From contig BCKE01000013.1 of NCBI GenBank assembly GCA_001600495.1, positions 393,048-457,047 on the forward strand: a stretch of 64,000 bases of DNA, in the 5' to 3' direction. Below are positions 1 to 10,097 of this stretch, piece by piece. Made by a program: the position numbers and the translations under genes. This DNA is from Pilasporangium apinafurcum (taxonomy: Eukaryota > Oomycota > Peronosporomycetes > Pythiales > Pythiaceae). The number at the start of each line of letters is the position of its first letter. Positions within the stretch are counted from its first letter, which is position 1. Below the pieces are notes generated by a model. It saw only the letters and a list, made by a program, of their open reading frames with translations. It made no database searches and was not told the DNA's origin.

Positions 1-283
1 GTAGACAAAATGTTTGACCAGTGCTATGCCGATAAAAGTCCTTTTCCCCAATAACTACCAGTTATAGAAGAAAAATTGTGGAAATAGAGACCATCAATAT
101 GTATCAGTATATGCGAAGGATTAGTCTTGAATCACGATTGAATTTTTGGTAGTGGTGACCAAAATGGTCCAAGACAGCGTTTCAGATCGGTAGATGTTTG
201 GACAGTGTCCGTTCATCCGACTGGTCGAGTTTAAATTTCATGACTGATCAGTAAATCTGGAACGACAGAAGTGAGAGAAGATA

Positions 284-941
284 ATGGCGAGACAAAACAC
301 CGACTTAAAGGTCCAGGATCTCAACATTAAGGACCCCAAAGTGCGAGCCAAGTTGTATATGCAAACCCATGGGATTAAAGAGCTATTTGAAGGACTTGGG
401 ACGCTTTTGCTTTTCCATCGACCCACTGATCCGCGAGCGTTTCTGGTACAACATCTCGAAGAGATGCATCAGGCGAAGCAATCGGCGACTCATGTAAGAC
501 CATAAACAGCAGATTGAAGGCTTGAGTGGACTCGACAGGGGCGTAATGATATCTGTATCATATCAATATCGACAGGTTCCATTTTTTAAAGAGCATGATT
601 TCGAAGCAATGTTTTCAGCATTTGATGTTACCGGCCGAGGTTACATCACACCAGAGCAATACGACCAAGGTGGGTTGATACCATACCTTTAGTTTACTTG
701 GTCTGATTATGATGCTCTTCTGCTTTAATGCTGGTATTGCGTAGCTCTTTTGAGCCTGGGAATTGAGCAGCCAACACTGCGGCTCCCAGAATCAGTGTCG
801 GCCATTAACCAAACGCTTTTCGTCCGTAGCATGTGCGTCTTTCAGCTTATGCTCTCATGTCATTTCAGTCCCAACACATCACATGCGCCTTTTCGATGTA
901 GGACACAAGAAATCAAAAATGCCTCGACTTCCTTCATGTAA
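284..941 (+). CDS. EFCAB10: EFCAB10-like protein (RIIa-type docking domain plus EF-hand)
   Basis: Three exons read in phase: 284-493, 576-669 and 745 to about 941. Exon 1 starts at an ATG and encodes an RIIa-type dimerisation/docking helix pair, with the motif YMQTHGIKELFEGLGTLLLF. Exon 2 encodes an EF-hand-like helix-loop-helix (FDVTGRGYITPEQY). Exon 3 continues with LSLGIEQPTL. This order matches EFCAB10, a small protein of cilia and flagella, which would suit a zoosporic organism. The 3' end is uncertain: reading through gives a stop at 941, while an extra intron starting at the GTAGCA near 824 would move the stop to 975. The stop lies about 20 bases from the convergent LRR gene. Confidence 0.62.
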
Positions 942-963
942 ATACAAGCAGTCATTTAAGCAT

Positions 964-2562
964 TTAAAACGCTAAATACGATGGACAGGGGCAAAATGAC
1001 CGTGTGAGCGCACTATGCGCATCATTGCGCCGCAGATCGAGCAGCTGTAACTTAGGACAGAAGCGCTGCAGACACTCTGACGTGAATACATTCCAAATCG
1101 CCGACATGCCTGCATTGCGAATTTTGTTTTGTCGTATGTCGATCAGTCGAAGCGCCTTGAGTGTGCCTTGGAGCATAGCATGCACCATGACCTTGGCGCC
1201 TTCGTCACCGATGTGGTTCCCCTGCAAAACTAAATCCAATAATTCCGGTAGCCCTCCTTTCGCGAGTGTTGCCAGTAATTCCTGGAATGCCTTGGCGTCG
1301 ATGTTATTGCACCGTAAGTCGAGAGTTTGCAGTTGCCCACACGCCCCGCGCGTGAAGCAATCGGCGAGCGCAGCAATGCCCGGGTATTTGATGTGATTCC
1401 ACCCCAAATAGATTTGCTTCACGCGTGGGCACGCCCCAGTAAGCAAAGATCGTGCCAATTCTTTGCCGCCACGATCACCGATCGCTTCACCACGAATCTC
1501 TTCCACGTGTTTGAAACGTTTGAGATTGACAGTGAAGAACAGTCGCTTGGCCGTAGGTGATGTTGGGATGACTGATTTTGTTGTTGTGACATATCCTGAT
1601 GGTCTCGAATATGCAGCGGAGAGAGCAGGAGTACTCGCGTTTAGAGGAACGGCTGGGAGAGTGGACGCACTGTCGCTACGTGATAAAGGGCGATCAGGTG
1701 GATTGACCCGAAGAATCAAAACAGTAGACGTCTCGTCTTGTGGCTCCTGTGGATTTGGTAATGCCGTGTTGATGGCTGGAAGCAGACCTGAGCGCCGACC
1801 GATCTCGGCTGCAGTAGCAATAGACTGCTGCAAATTATCTAATGTGGCAAGCTTATTCGTTCGATCTAGCTCCACCGCTGCGCTGATCTACAAATATCCA
1901 AGCCACTTCGCACAAATCAGTCCGTGAAGTATTCACGGAGGTGCATTAATCTCTTCATGACTCACCCGTTGTTGTTCTGCTTCCTCCTGCGCTCGTTTGA
2001 TTGCCAGTTCTTTGTTCGCTTGGCATTGCTTCGCATTTGCCCTGTTCTCCAAAGCAAACTTCGTCAAAAGCTCCAAACGTTTTTGATTTTTGTCGAGTGC
2101 ATCATCGTATTCTTGCAATTGCATGCGGAATTCCTGCTCCTTCTGCTTTGTCATGCGCTGTTGCTTTCTTCGCTTGTGCTTGCGTTCTCGAACGGCGGCT
2201 CTTTCGGCTGCTATTGCCTCCGCACGTATTCGCTCCTGCTCGGCAGCTGCTAGACCAGCAGCATTCTCCGTGTACCACTGAACTGTAGCCTTTAACTCGA
2301 GCGCGGGATTTCGGCGAGCATCAAGGAATTGCTGCTGCTTGGTCCTGACGGCATTTGCGAGCCTTTCCACAAGTCCAAGCGGTTCTTCTTCTTCACTTTC
2401 AGAGCTATCATCTGCGCTAGAGCTGCTCATATAGGAGTCATCTGATGAAGATGCATCATCATCGCTACTATCGTAGAGAGAAGAGGATGCGGGTCGACGA
2501 GGATTAACCTTGGATTTCGCTTCTTCAGATTGAATTTGTGACTTATACATGCGCGTCATCAC
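964..2562 (-). CDS. Serine-rich coiled-coil protein with C-terminal RI-type leucine-rich repeats
   Basis: Two minus-strand reading frames join across a 54-base intron (1936 down to 1883, GTGAAT...ATCAG) that restores phase exactly, giving a protein of about 515 residues. The N-terminal half starts MMTRMYKSQ, has a Ser/Asp/Glu-rich tract and then a long Arg/Lys/Gln/Glu helix likely to form a coiled coil. The C-terminal half holds about four ribonuclease-inhibitor-type repeats, for example LQTLDLRCNNI, LLDLVLQGNHIGDEGA, LRLIDIRQNKI and LQLLDLRRND. Such repeats usually bind proteins. The partner and role are unknown. The second frame has no ATG of its own at its start, which supports the join. 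Confidence 0.68.
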
Positions 2563-2902
2563 ACGCGGCTAATAGAATTGCGCCAAACCAACCCAGTTTT
2601 ATTCAGATGGATTTGCACTTGTCTCTGCTCCGATGGCTAAACATCATGCCCGTGCAAATATAGAAAAGCTCGGTAGATGGAGAAGATAACCATGCTATCA
2701 ATAGCGCCTTGACACAAGGCAATAGAAATACATTGACAGTGAGGCTGGTCTTATCACTTAATCGCTAATCTCGTCTTCGCGTCATGAGGAGATACACCAT
2801 TTACATCACCAATTGAAGTGAAATCCCTTGAGATGGTGATCTCAATCCTCACTTACTAACTTGCAGCAGCAGCTACACAATACCAAAAAAAGACTAGACG
2901 AC
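2563..2902. other. Divergent intergenic region
   Basis: About 340 bases separate the start of the minus-strand LRR gene from the plus-strand membrane protein gene, so both promoters must lie here. An acceptor-like CTTGCAG at 2862-2866 could belong to a 5' UTR intron of the downstream gene. I see no other structured signal. Confidence 0.4.
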
Positions 2903-3463
2903 ATGGTACATGTGTTCGTCTCCATAGCGATTCGCTGTTTAACCATCCTTTGCGCGGCGATCGCCCTTGCCACTGCTAGCAACCGCCACATCAAGACTTG
3001 TACGTTTGGTGATGATCTCTACAGCTCAGAACATCAAGTCAACTTCTTCATTGCTGTCAATATCATCGTGATTGTTGGTGTGGCACTGCACTTGCTCATG
3101 TTCAGCATTCTCAAGAAACGTCCGCTGCCGAGTCTGATGGCGCAGCTTTGCTTTGATGGCATAAATATGGTACTGACATTTGCTGGGGCAATCACGATGG
3201 CGCTCTCACCAGTGGGCAACGAGATCTGCACGAGCGACAACGACCTCAAGACTATAATGCAGCAAATGTGTGACTTTTCCTGCTCGAACGTCGTGGCGTC
3301 GGTGGTGATGACATTCTTGGCGTTCACGTGTTTCTTGCTCTCACTCTTGATCACTGCTAAGGTCATCCCCACGCACAATCAGCGTCCACCTGCAGAAGAG
3401 GATTACAAACCGGTCGTCACTCCTGCCAATGCCATGAACAATGCTGGCGCCATTCAGGTGTAG
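2903..3463 (+). CDS. Four-helix membrane protein, MARVEL-like
   Basis: The protein has 186 residues starting at ATG 2903 (MVHVFVSIAI). The frame is open further upstream, but it has no ATG there and runs into the acceptor-like CTTGCAG. Four hydrophobic segments are visible at about residues 4-25, 50-70, 85-105 and 130-155. They are separated by short loops with conserved-looking Cys residues (KTCTFGDD, EICTSDND, MCDFSC). A short hydrophilic C-terminal tail follows (about 30 residues, Pro/Asn rich). Two N-in/C-in hairpins of this size fit MARVEL or membrane-associating domains that act in vesicle trafficking. The family call rests on topology only; it could be another small tetraspanning family. 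Confidence 0.55.
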   Translation: MVHVFVSIAIRCLTILCAAIALATASNRHIKTCTFGDDLYSSEHQVNFFIAVNIIVIVGVALHLLMFSILKKRPLPSLMAQLCFDGINMVLTFAGAITMALSPVGNEICTSDNDLKTIMQQMCDFSCSNVVASVVMTFLAFTCFLLSLLITAKVIPTHNQRPPAEEDYKPVVTPANAMNNAGAIQV

Positions 3464-3702
3464 TTAGGATAAGTAAAATATAATGAACAATTAAAAAAAG
3501 AAGCGCCCACGAAGGGCAGAGCTTTAAGCAGAGCAGTGCATGCTGGAGCAGTTTTTGCAATTATGTTTACTCCAGAGATCATATGGGATACAAGAATACC
3601 CGAGGAAAGACTTACTGTTATGTTATTTGGGTCGGACTCAACTAACAAAAGCTAGCTAATACTAGACAAACACAGAGTAGACATCTTCGATACCTCAATT
3701 AC

Positions 3703-4305
3703 ATGAATCCAGGAGAGTAAGTGTTCATCCTTGAAAAAGATGTTTCTGGCAGCATTGACATCTCTATCAAGGATGAACTCACAGTGAGGACACTCCAAAA
3801 CTTTCTGTCACTTCATCATGTGGTTGATTCTTCCACAGTGAGAACAAGTCTTTGTTGTGGTGGTGTTCTTCACACTTGATTCAAATCAGTCCTGGATGGT
3901 AGCCACAAACCTCTAGATCTGCTCTCTACATACTATTTTCACCAATCTGGACAGTTTTGACTTGTTGTACTTGAGATTAGAACCAATGTCGGCAGCGACT
4001 GCATTGTCTAGGGAAGCAGTCGACAACAATGCTTTCAGTCGTACAGGATCGAGTACTTGATTTCTTGATAATACTCAAGAAGAATCGATCGTATATTTTT
4101 GTCAATCTCGATGTCGAGATGATGGAATGACATCCATTCCTTGTTCCAAACGATCATCAATTGATTTAAGGTCATACAACTACATTCTGTGCCCGCTAGT
4201 GCTTGAGATAGCTCTGACGTTAACTAGACCTTGAAGATCCCACCCTCTAGCGGTTTCAGGATGGATATAATACATCTCTCTAATTTTGGCAGAGGATACA
4301 TACAT
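3703..4305 (-). mobile_element. Decayed IS607-type element: TnpA recombinase remnant joined to TnpB/Fanzor zinc ribbon
   Basis: Read on the minus strand from 4305, one frame with several in-frame stops gives first an IS607 TnpA-like MerR-type helix-turn-helix (YVSSAKIREMYYIHPETARG, then SGHR and YDL). A serine-recombinase segment follows (SRNQ, then ADIGSNLKYNKSKLSRLVKI, then FVATIQD, a stop, and F). In the same frame comes a TnpB/Fanzor C-terminal zinc ribbon (KTCSHCGRIN, then LECPHCEFILDRDVNAARNI). IS607 elements normally encode tnpA followed by tnpB. Here most of TnpB and the end of TnpA are missing, so this is an internally deleted, dead copy. The position expected for the catalytic serine reads Leu. 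I did not find element ends; IS607 elements lack terminal inverted repeats and target duplications. Confidence 0.8.
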
Positions 4306-5358
4306 AACTTGGTCATACCTTTCGACTGAAATCAATATCGTGAGGTGGTAGCAAATGTACAAGAGAGAGATGAAAGGCAGTCAGCCACTAGGCTGTACTT
4401 GAAAATCTCCAGCTATGGATGATATGTGGAGTAACGTAGTAGGGATGAAAAGCCACCACATGGCATCATTCAAGTACTGTCGTTGTAAGTTTCAGGTTTT
4501 TGAGGTCAAATGCGTACAAATCCAGAAAGCCAAGGTGCACGTGCACCAGGAATTCCAGAGTCAGTCCTTTGCCCTTCAACGATCGCCCGTTGCTGAACTA
4601 GACGGCTGTTTGAAGGAAAAGCCCTCCATGGGACACTATATCAAACAGATGGAAATGTGCATCCCAAGGTATCTTTTAGTTGGGTTATTTTACCGAAACG
4701 CTACATTTTTTACTGTGGTGTGGGACCATTTTGTTGTTGTATTTTTTTTTTGTGTAACGCTCCTCCAACACGAATGAAAGCAACCGAGTTGACTTGGTTT
4801 TTGTATACTACGAGAGGAAGGGGAATCGAGTAATCGTTATTCGCGGAGCTCCGTTGTGAATTCGCCAGAAAAAAAAATACAAAAAACAAAAAAAACGTAC
4901 ACACACACACACAAAAATCAATGGCGGGACTCCCAACCCCTTTCCCTTCCCTAATCCTACTTCTCAAACTCTGTTTCCCACCAATCAGCGGAGTGGAATT
5001 GTTCCGAACTTGGTTCTTATTGTGTTGAATTGTACGCTCCTCTCCGACATTCGTGTCTGTACGTCGGCAAGAGAGGAGGAAAAAAATTTTTTTTACACAA
5101 CAGCGGTGTGTACCATATGCCCCGTTTTCTATCAATCACCTGTACACTTTAAAGAGTCTATAACGACGGGGGACAAGTACACTCAGCGGAGAGGAGAGGA
5201 GATCGACCATTAAAGAACCCCCAGCACATGGGAACACAAGCGCTCGTCCTCCATCAGTAATTACTCCAATTATCCTCTCGATATTGACGCATTAGCCACA
5301 GTGATCAATAGGAACGAAAAAGAACAAGAAGAAGAAGAAACAGCAGCGAGAAAATTCG
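4306..5358. other. Intergenic region and leader of the transporter gene
   Basis: About 1 kb without a convincing gene. It contains homopolymer A/T tracts (4740-4750, 4868-4895, 5081-5092) and a CA microsatellite at about 4899-4913. The last 150 bases are purine rich (AAGAAGAAGAAG before the start codon), as expected of a 5' UTR. A 120-codon plus-strand frame at 4415-4777 has no recognisable domain and biased composition, and I do not call it. Confidence 0.4.
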
Positions 5359-7290
5359 ATGCGTGATAGCTCCGGCAAGAAAAGCTGGAGCTTCATCTCC
5401 GAAGACTCGTTCTGTGGAGGAAGCCATTCCCTGCAACTTGATGCCTTACCATGGGACAACCATTATCCTGCCTCCGAATCTTCCGATGGTGACGAAATTA
5501 TCGACTTAGCAAACCCAACATCACTCGATCTCCGCCACTTTCAATTGGAACAGGAAATCCAGTTAGGATCAGCAATAAATCAACATGATTATCCCACATC
5601 CAAACGGAAACGGACAGTGACATTTCAGGAAAGTTTCGTGTCCGATATCCCGGTTGTGATGATGCGGAAGAGCAGTGCGCCAGCACCGTCGATTATCACG
5701 TTATTACAGGAAGACCCACGCTTGGCTTCACAACGGCGAAGAGCTGCGACTGCGCCGAGCGTGTTTAACCACACACTCTATGGTAGTTTACGCACAGGGC
5801 AGTCGGTCGATTTATTCGGCAGAGAATTCTCTGGATTAGCATTTTCCGCGGCCGCCACCGGGTTCCTCGTGCCGTTTTTACAGAATTGCTTCCATCCGTT
5901 ACTAGTGGTGTATTTATCGCTGAGCGACGATCAGGCCGAAGCGACATCACGGTTCTTACTGTTACCCGGTGTTATGAGCTTCTTTATTGGGATTTTGTCG
6001 GATTTCTATCCACTCTGGAGCTTCCATCGCAAGGCTTATATGGTCGGCGGCTGGGTATTAGCGTATTGTATGCTGATGGCGCTTGTCATTATCGCCATGG
6101 TTGATGATCGGACTGCATTATTGGCAGATAATATTCGAACCTTCCATGGTGGAGTTGTCTATGTGTTATTGATGATGGCAGTGAGTTTAGGAGTCACCAT
6201 CGCGTCAGTCGCAGCGTTTGCGTTCGTCGTTGAATTATCACAGAGAGAGCCGATTCATGAACGTGGAACACTCGTACTACAATATCTCATCACACGTGAG
6301 GTCTTTACGTTATTTGCAGTGATCGGCACGTCACAACTCATGGACTACGACCACGAGACCGAGATGACCAAGAGTGTAATCTCTATGAAGGCGTTGCTGC
6401 TACTGATGGCATTTGTGGCGCTTGCGCCCATTCCTGCTGTACTATTCCGGTTGGATGAAGAGCAGCGCCAAATCAAAGTAGACGCCGTCGATCGGTCATC
6501 ACTCACACATCAGATGTGGAATATTGTGCAGCAAGAAGCTGTGTGGCGGATTTTGCTATTTATCTGCGCAGCGTTCTTTCTCGCCTACTTCCAGTTCGAC
6601 TTTGTGGATGATGCAGTCATGTACTGGTCCGATGTCACGCCGAACGTAAACCGATTGGGGCAGATTCCGTATCAAACGCTGATCGTCGTGGCGTTGATAA
6701 CATTCCGGTATACACTACTCAACTACAGCTGGGTGCGTCTCTCCGTAGCGAGTATGGTATTTGGATTGTCGGTGCATCTTGCAGCGACCATCCCGGTGAT
6801 CTTGGATAGCGTTCGGTACGAGTGGTATTATCTTGCAGTTCAGGCATTTGCAGGGTTATCGAAGGGTGCGATGATTATCGTAACGACGTTGCCAGTGATT
6901 GAAATCACTGAGAATTGTATCGAAGGCGCAACGACTGGTCTTGTCGAGTCCTATCGCGTAATCATCGACTTGGTCATCCTCACGTTCTCCACAGCGATCG
7001 GCAACGCGAGTACGTCTTGGGAAACGACATTCTCGACGAAAGCACTGGCTGCCGACAAGACTAGTACACGAATGCAGGTGCTGATGTTTACGATGGTCAA
7101 CTACGCCATCAACTTGTGTGCACTGGTGCCCATTTTATATTTATTACCGGCGCAGAAGCTTGACGCGCAGCAAATGCGGACATACGGAGGCTACAGCCGT
7201 ACTGCTGGTGTTGGGGTCGTGCTGTTGTTTGTCGGACTCGTCATCTTTGCTTTGACGATGAACTTGCTGGCGTTGGTAGAGGAGAGTTAG
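5359..7290 (+). CDS. Folate-biopterin transporter (FBT/BT1)-like MFS protein
   Basis: Intronless, 643 residues, starting at an ATG after a purine-rich leader. The first about 150 residues are hydrophilic and Ser-rich, likely a cytosolic N-terminus. About 12 hydrophobic segments follow. Features that recall the folate-biopterin transporter branch of the major facilitator superfamily are LLLPGVMSFFIGILSDFYP after the first helices and VIEITENCIEGATTGLVESY in the second half, where FBT proteins carry a conserved E-x-x-x-G-x-T motif. Oomycetes have expanded sets of these transporters for pteridine-type or related solutes at the plasma membrane. The substrate cannot be read from sequence. Confidence 0.65.
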   Translation: MRDSSGKKSWSFISEDSFCGGSHSLQLDALPWDNHYPASESSDGDEIIDLANPTSLDLRHFQLEQEIQLGSAINQHDYPTSKRKRTVTFQESFVSDIPVVMMRKSSAPAPSIITLLQEDPRLASQRRRAATAPSVFNHTLYGSLRTGQSVDLFGREFSGLAFSAAATGFLVPFLQNCFHPLLVVYLSLSDDQAEATSRFLLLPGVMSFFIGILSDFYPLWSFHRKAYMVGGWVLAYCMLMALVIIAMVDDRTALLADNIRTFHGGVVYVLLMMAVSLGVTIASVAAFAFVVELSQREPIHERGTLVLQYLITREVFTLFAVIGTSQLMDYDHETEMTKSVISMKALLLLMAFVALAPIPAVLFRLDEEQRQIKVDAVDRSSLTHQMWNIVQQEAVWRILLFICAAFFLAYFQFDFVDDAVMYWSDVTPNVNRLGQIPYQTLIVVALITFRYTLLNYSWVRLSVASMVFGLSVHLAATIPVILDSVRYEWYYLAVQAFAGLSKGAMIIVTTLPVIEITENCIEGATTGLVESYRVIIDLVILTFSTAIGNASTSWETTFSTKALAADKTSTRMQVLMFTMVNYAINLCALVPILYLLPAQKLDAQQMRTYGGYSRTAGVGVVLLFVGLVIFALTMNLLALVEES

Positions 7291-7527
7291 GTAAGTATTA
7301 AGAGTTCACTGGCATGGAAATGTGAAGTGAGTGATGTGTGTGTCGGAGAAATTGGATAGATAGAAATGTTGGAGGCGCGTGGACGTGAGTATTTGTCAAT
7401 GTAAAATGGTGATGAAGTTGCTGTTTATAAACCCAATGACCCAATATAGAAATGAACCATCTAAAACATTCAAAAAACACATAATTTTTATACGAAATGG
7501 GTTTTATTGAGAGATTATGACTGCATC

Positions 7528-9258
7528 ATGCAAGACCACAGCGCGCTCGTGACGGAAGCGCTGGAGGTGAATCGCGCGTGTGTGGCGGAGCTACAGGCAA
7601 TCGCAGCAGCGCTGACGAAGCGTGAAGACGCACTGAGAGCCAGGATCCATGCATTGCGGCACAAGCGGGCGCTGCAGCGAGCCAAAGAAGCGCTAGAAGC
7701 GATCGGTGTGGGTGGTGGAAACAGCAGTACCAATGGTTCCATTGATTCTGCTTCCAGTGGTGTCGACATCTTTACGCGCGAACCGGAAAGTCGATACAAG
7801 AAAGTGGGTGTGGTACCGCAATCGTATATCCGCCCAAAGGCATCATTCTTCCATGATGATGAATGGAATCGGCACAAGAAACTGAAGGAAGCAGAGGATG
7901 AGGATGTGAATGGTGGACAACCGGCGAAGAAAAAGCCAAAGAGACAGCGCGTTACGATCGACATTGCGAGAAAAATACGTGCACGTGGACCTACGGAACC
8001 ATTACCGAACAGTGATACGCGACTATTGCGCAACTATTCCCATGAAGCGTTTATTGCGACCCCTGCAACAGTGTTTACGGCGAAAGAGCGGGAAATCGTC
8101 CAAAAATTTGCCTATCAACAGCTTTCGTTGCTACGTACAAATGATCAAGGCAATTCATTTCTATCACCTTCGCTATCATCACCATCAGCGACTGAGATTC
8201 CACTGACGGTGTGGAATCGCATTACTTCCCAAAAGCCGATCATCCGTCGAACGGGGTTTGCCTGCAAGTTGCGTTGGGAGTTACATGATGCGCCACATTT
8301 ACGCTTGTGTGCCTGGACAAAAGAAGAAGATAAGGCGCTAAAGGCACTTGCCAGCGGTGAAGTTGACCCAACTCTCGTCAATAGGTGGGACGTTATCGCC
8401 TCAATGATGCCGATACCTGGTCGCCCACCAGTGCATTGTCTAATTCGGTATCAGACTAAATTCTGTGCGACGAACTTGAATACGAGCTTTACACCTGAAG
8501 AAGACGCGCTAATTCAGGAAGCAGTCCAGGTCTTTGGCGAGCGGTGGAACATCATCGCTGATCTCATGGATGGTCGCGTGGCTGAGCAAATCCGCCATCG
8601 ATGGCAGCAATCGCTGGCACCGAACCTTCGACAGGGCAAGTTCTCGATCATCGAGGACCGACGCCTGCTGTTGGCACTTTTTGTGTATCGTGAACGAGCA
8701 ACTGCTACTCCATTCCAGAAAGAGAACGTTGCGTGGCATGAAATCAGTCATCATGTTCCTGGACGGAGCCAACCACCAATACGTGATCGGTTCATCAATT
8801 CGCTGAATCCAGCAATCACATTCAAGGCGTGGACGAAAGACGAAGATGAGAAGATATTGGCGCTGGTGAAGAAAGTAGGTCTGAACCATCCGCGGTTATG
8901 GGCTCGTATAGCCGAAGCACTGGGTAATCGAAGTGATAATCAAGTCATGCGGCGGTGGCGAGTGTTGGCCCCGATGCAATACAAGCAGTTCAAAGAGAGT
9001 AAGAAGAATAAGCGACGATCGACGTTGCCTGCGATTTTCCAGCGGCCGTCGATTGGTCGAAAAAATCCTCGCGCGAAAGCAACATATGAAAAGCGGAGTA
9101 GTTATAATGCGCAGGATGACCCAACCGAAGAAAATGATGCCGACGAAGAAAATGAATTCGAAGTTGGAATTAATTATGGGAGTGGAAAAGAAATTCAATT
9201 GGGCAACCAATATGAAGAGCAAACAGAAGAGGAAAGATTATGGGATGTGGAACTATAG
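7528..9258 (+). CDS. SNAPC4-like protein with multiple Myb/SANT repeats
   Basis: About 576 residues from ATG 7528; the frame is open upstream only with non-ATG codons. The N-terminal 60 residues form an Ala/Arg/Glu coiled coil. Then come Myb-like repeats: a divergent one (TVWNRITSQ...FACKLRW), CAWTKEEDKALKAL, TSFTPEEDALIQEA, KFSIIEDRRLLLA and KAWTKDEDEKILAL, each ending near a W/R-rich third helix (QIRHRWQQSL, QVMRRWRVL). Four-and-a-half tandem repeats with this spacing are typical of SNAPC4/SNAP190, which binds the proximal sequence element of snRNA genes for RNA polymerases II and III. A plant-like multi-Myb factor is an alternative. The C-terminus is acidic. Confidence 0.6.
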   Translation: MQDHSALVTEALEVNRACVAELQAIAAALTKREDALRARIHALRHKRALQRAKEALEAIGVGGGNSSTNGSIDSASSGVDIFTREPESRYKKVGVVPQSYIRPKASFFHDDEWNRHKKLKEAEDEDVNGGQPAKKKPKRQRVTIDIARKIRARGPTEPLPNSDTRLLRNYSHEAFIATPATVFTAKEREIVQKFAYQQLSLLRTNDQGNSFLSPSLSSPSATEIPLTVWNRITSQKPIIRRTGFACKLRWELHDAPHLRLCAWTKEEDKALKALASGEVDPTLVNRWDVIASMMPIPGRPPVHCLIRYQTKFCATNLNTSFTPEEDALIQEAVQVFGERWNIIADLMDGRVAEQIRHRWQQSLAPNLRQGKFSIIEDRRLLLALFVYRERATATPFQKENVAWHEISHHVPGRSQPPIRDRFINSLNPAITFKAWTKDEDEKILALVKKVGLNHPRLWARIAEALGNRSDNQVMRRWRVLAPMQYKQFKESKKNKRRSTLPAIFQRPSIGRKNPRAKATYEKRSSYNAQDDPTEENDADEENEFEVGINYGSGKEIQLGNQYEEQTEEERLWDVEL

Positions 9259-9427
9259 ATAGAGTAAGTAATAAAGAGTACGATGATGTTTAGGAATTGA
9301 ACGATGGCGTCTATAATTAAGAAGTCGATTGAGGCAGACAAAGCATATGACCCACCACAATTAGATCCATGGCAGTGAATTCATTCATTCCCTGAACAGC
9401 ACTCTGGGCAACTCAGTACATACGAAT

Positions 9428-10008
9428 ATGAACGTCCTTTCAGTCACCTCTACGGCGATTAAACGTAGCACTATTTCTTCACGAGGTTCAATCACTCGAG
9501 CCAGCACTAGTGGTGGTAGTTCTAGCCGAAATGTGAATTCCCAGTTCAAGATGGACGATGAAAGCAAAACAGAAACCAGCAGTAAGCAACGTCAACCTGT
9601 AGTGACCAATACGAAGGCAACCAGTTGCTATCGTCCAAAGAAATGGAGCCCAGAAGTGGAAGAAGGTAGAAATAGTCAATTGTGAACTGTTGAAGATTCC
9701 ACATAACAGTACTAACCGGGTGAAATCGATACTCTTATAGCATTTCGCGTGCAGCAAGCCGGCTGGCGGGACCTGAAGGAGTACATGGAGACGTATGGCG
9801 AACCTGAACGCTGGGAGAACGGCTTCATTCAGTGTACTCGCGTGAAAAGTAGTGGGTACTACACGTATTGGTAAGAGAAGATCATTCCCTGTTGCTTGAT
9901 CAAATCACTCATGTCAACCGGTTTGATCAACAACAATATAGGCGCCCTCACCGCGAGTGTGATGAGAAATACCTCCACAGCGTCAAAATTTTTGAATATT
10001 CAGCATGA
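9428..10008 (+). CDS. MEIG1: MEIG1-like protein (PACRG partner of cilia and flagella)
   Basis: Three exons join in phase: 9428-9665, 9741-9870 and 9942-10008, giving 144 residues. The core matches the MEIG1 family: RPKKWSPEVEEAFRVQQAGW, then YGEPERWENGF, then YYTYW and RPHRECDEKYLHSVKIFEYS at the C-terminus. In animals MEIG1 binds PACRG and is needed for building sperm flagella; homologues follow the presence of cilia. The first 60 residues are Ser/Thr rich and not part of the conserved fold. The second intron begins inside the TAT-TGG codons, and ignoring it would create a false stop at 9872. Confidence 0.8.
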
Positions 10009-10097
10009 AAAACGCCACTTCCAAACAGCCATTTCTTTTTACAATCTGAATGGGGGAGTTTGCATCTGTTTAAAATCTATTTGAACTCGTCTCAGCT

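Noticed and set aside
4415-4777. 120-codon frame upstream of the transporter
   Set aside because: No recognisable domain, ends in a T-rich tract, and lies in the presumed promoter/leader region.
7507-7527. Upstream start for the SNAPC4-like protein
   Set aside because: The extra codons begin with TTG; the first ATG in frame is at 7528.
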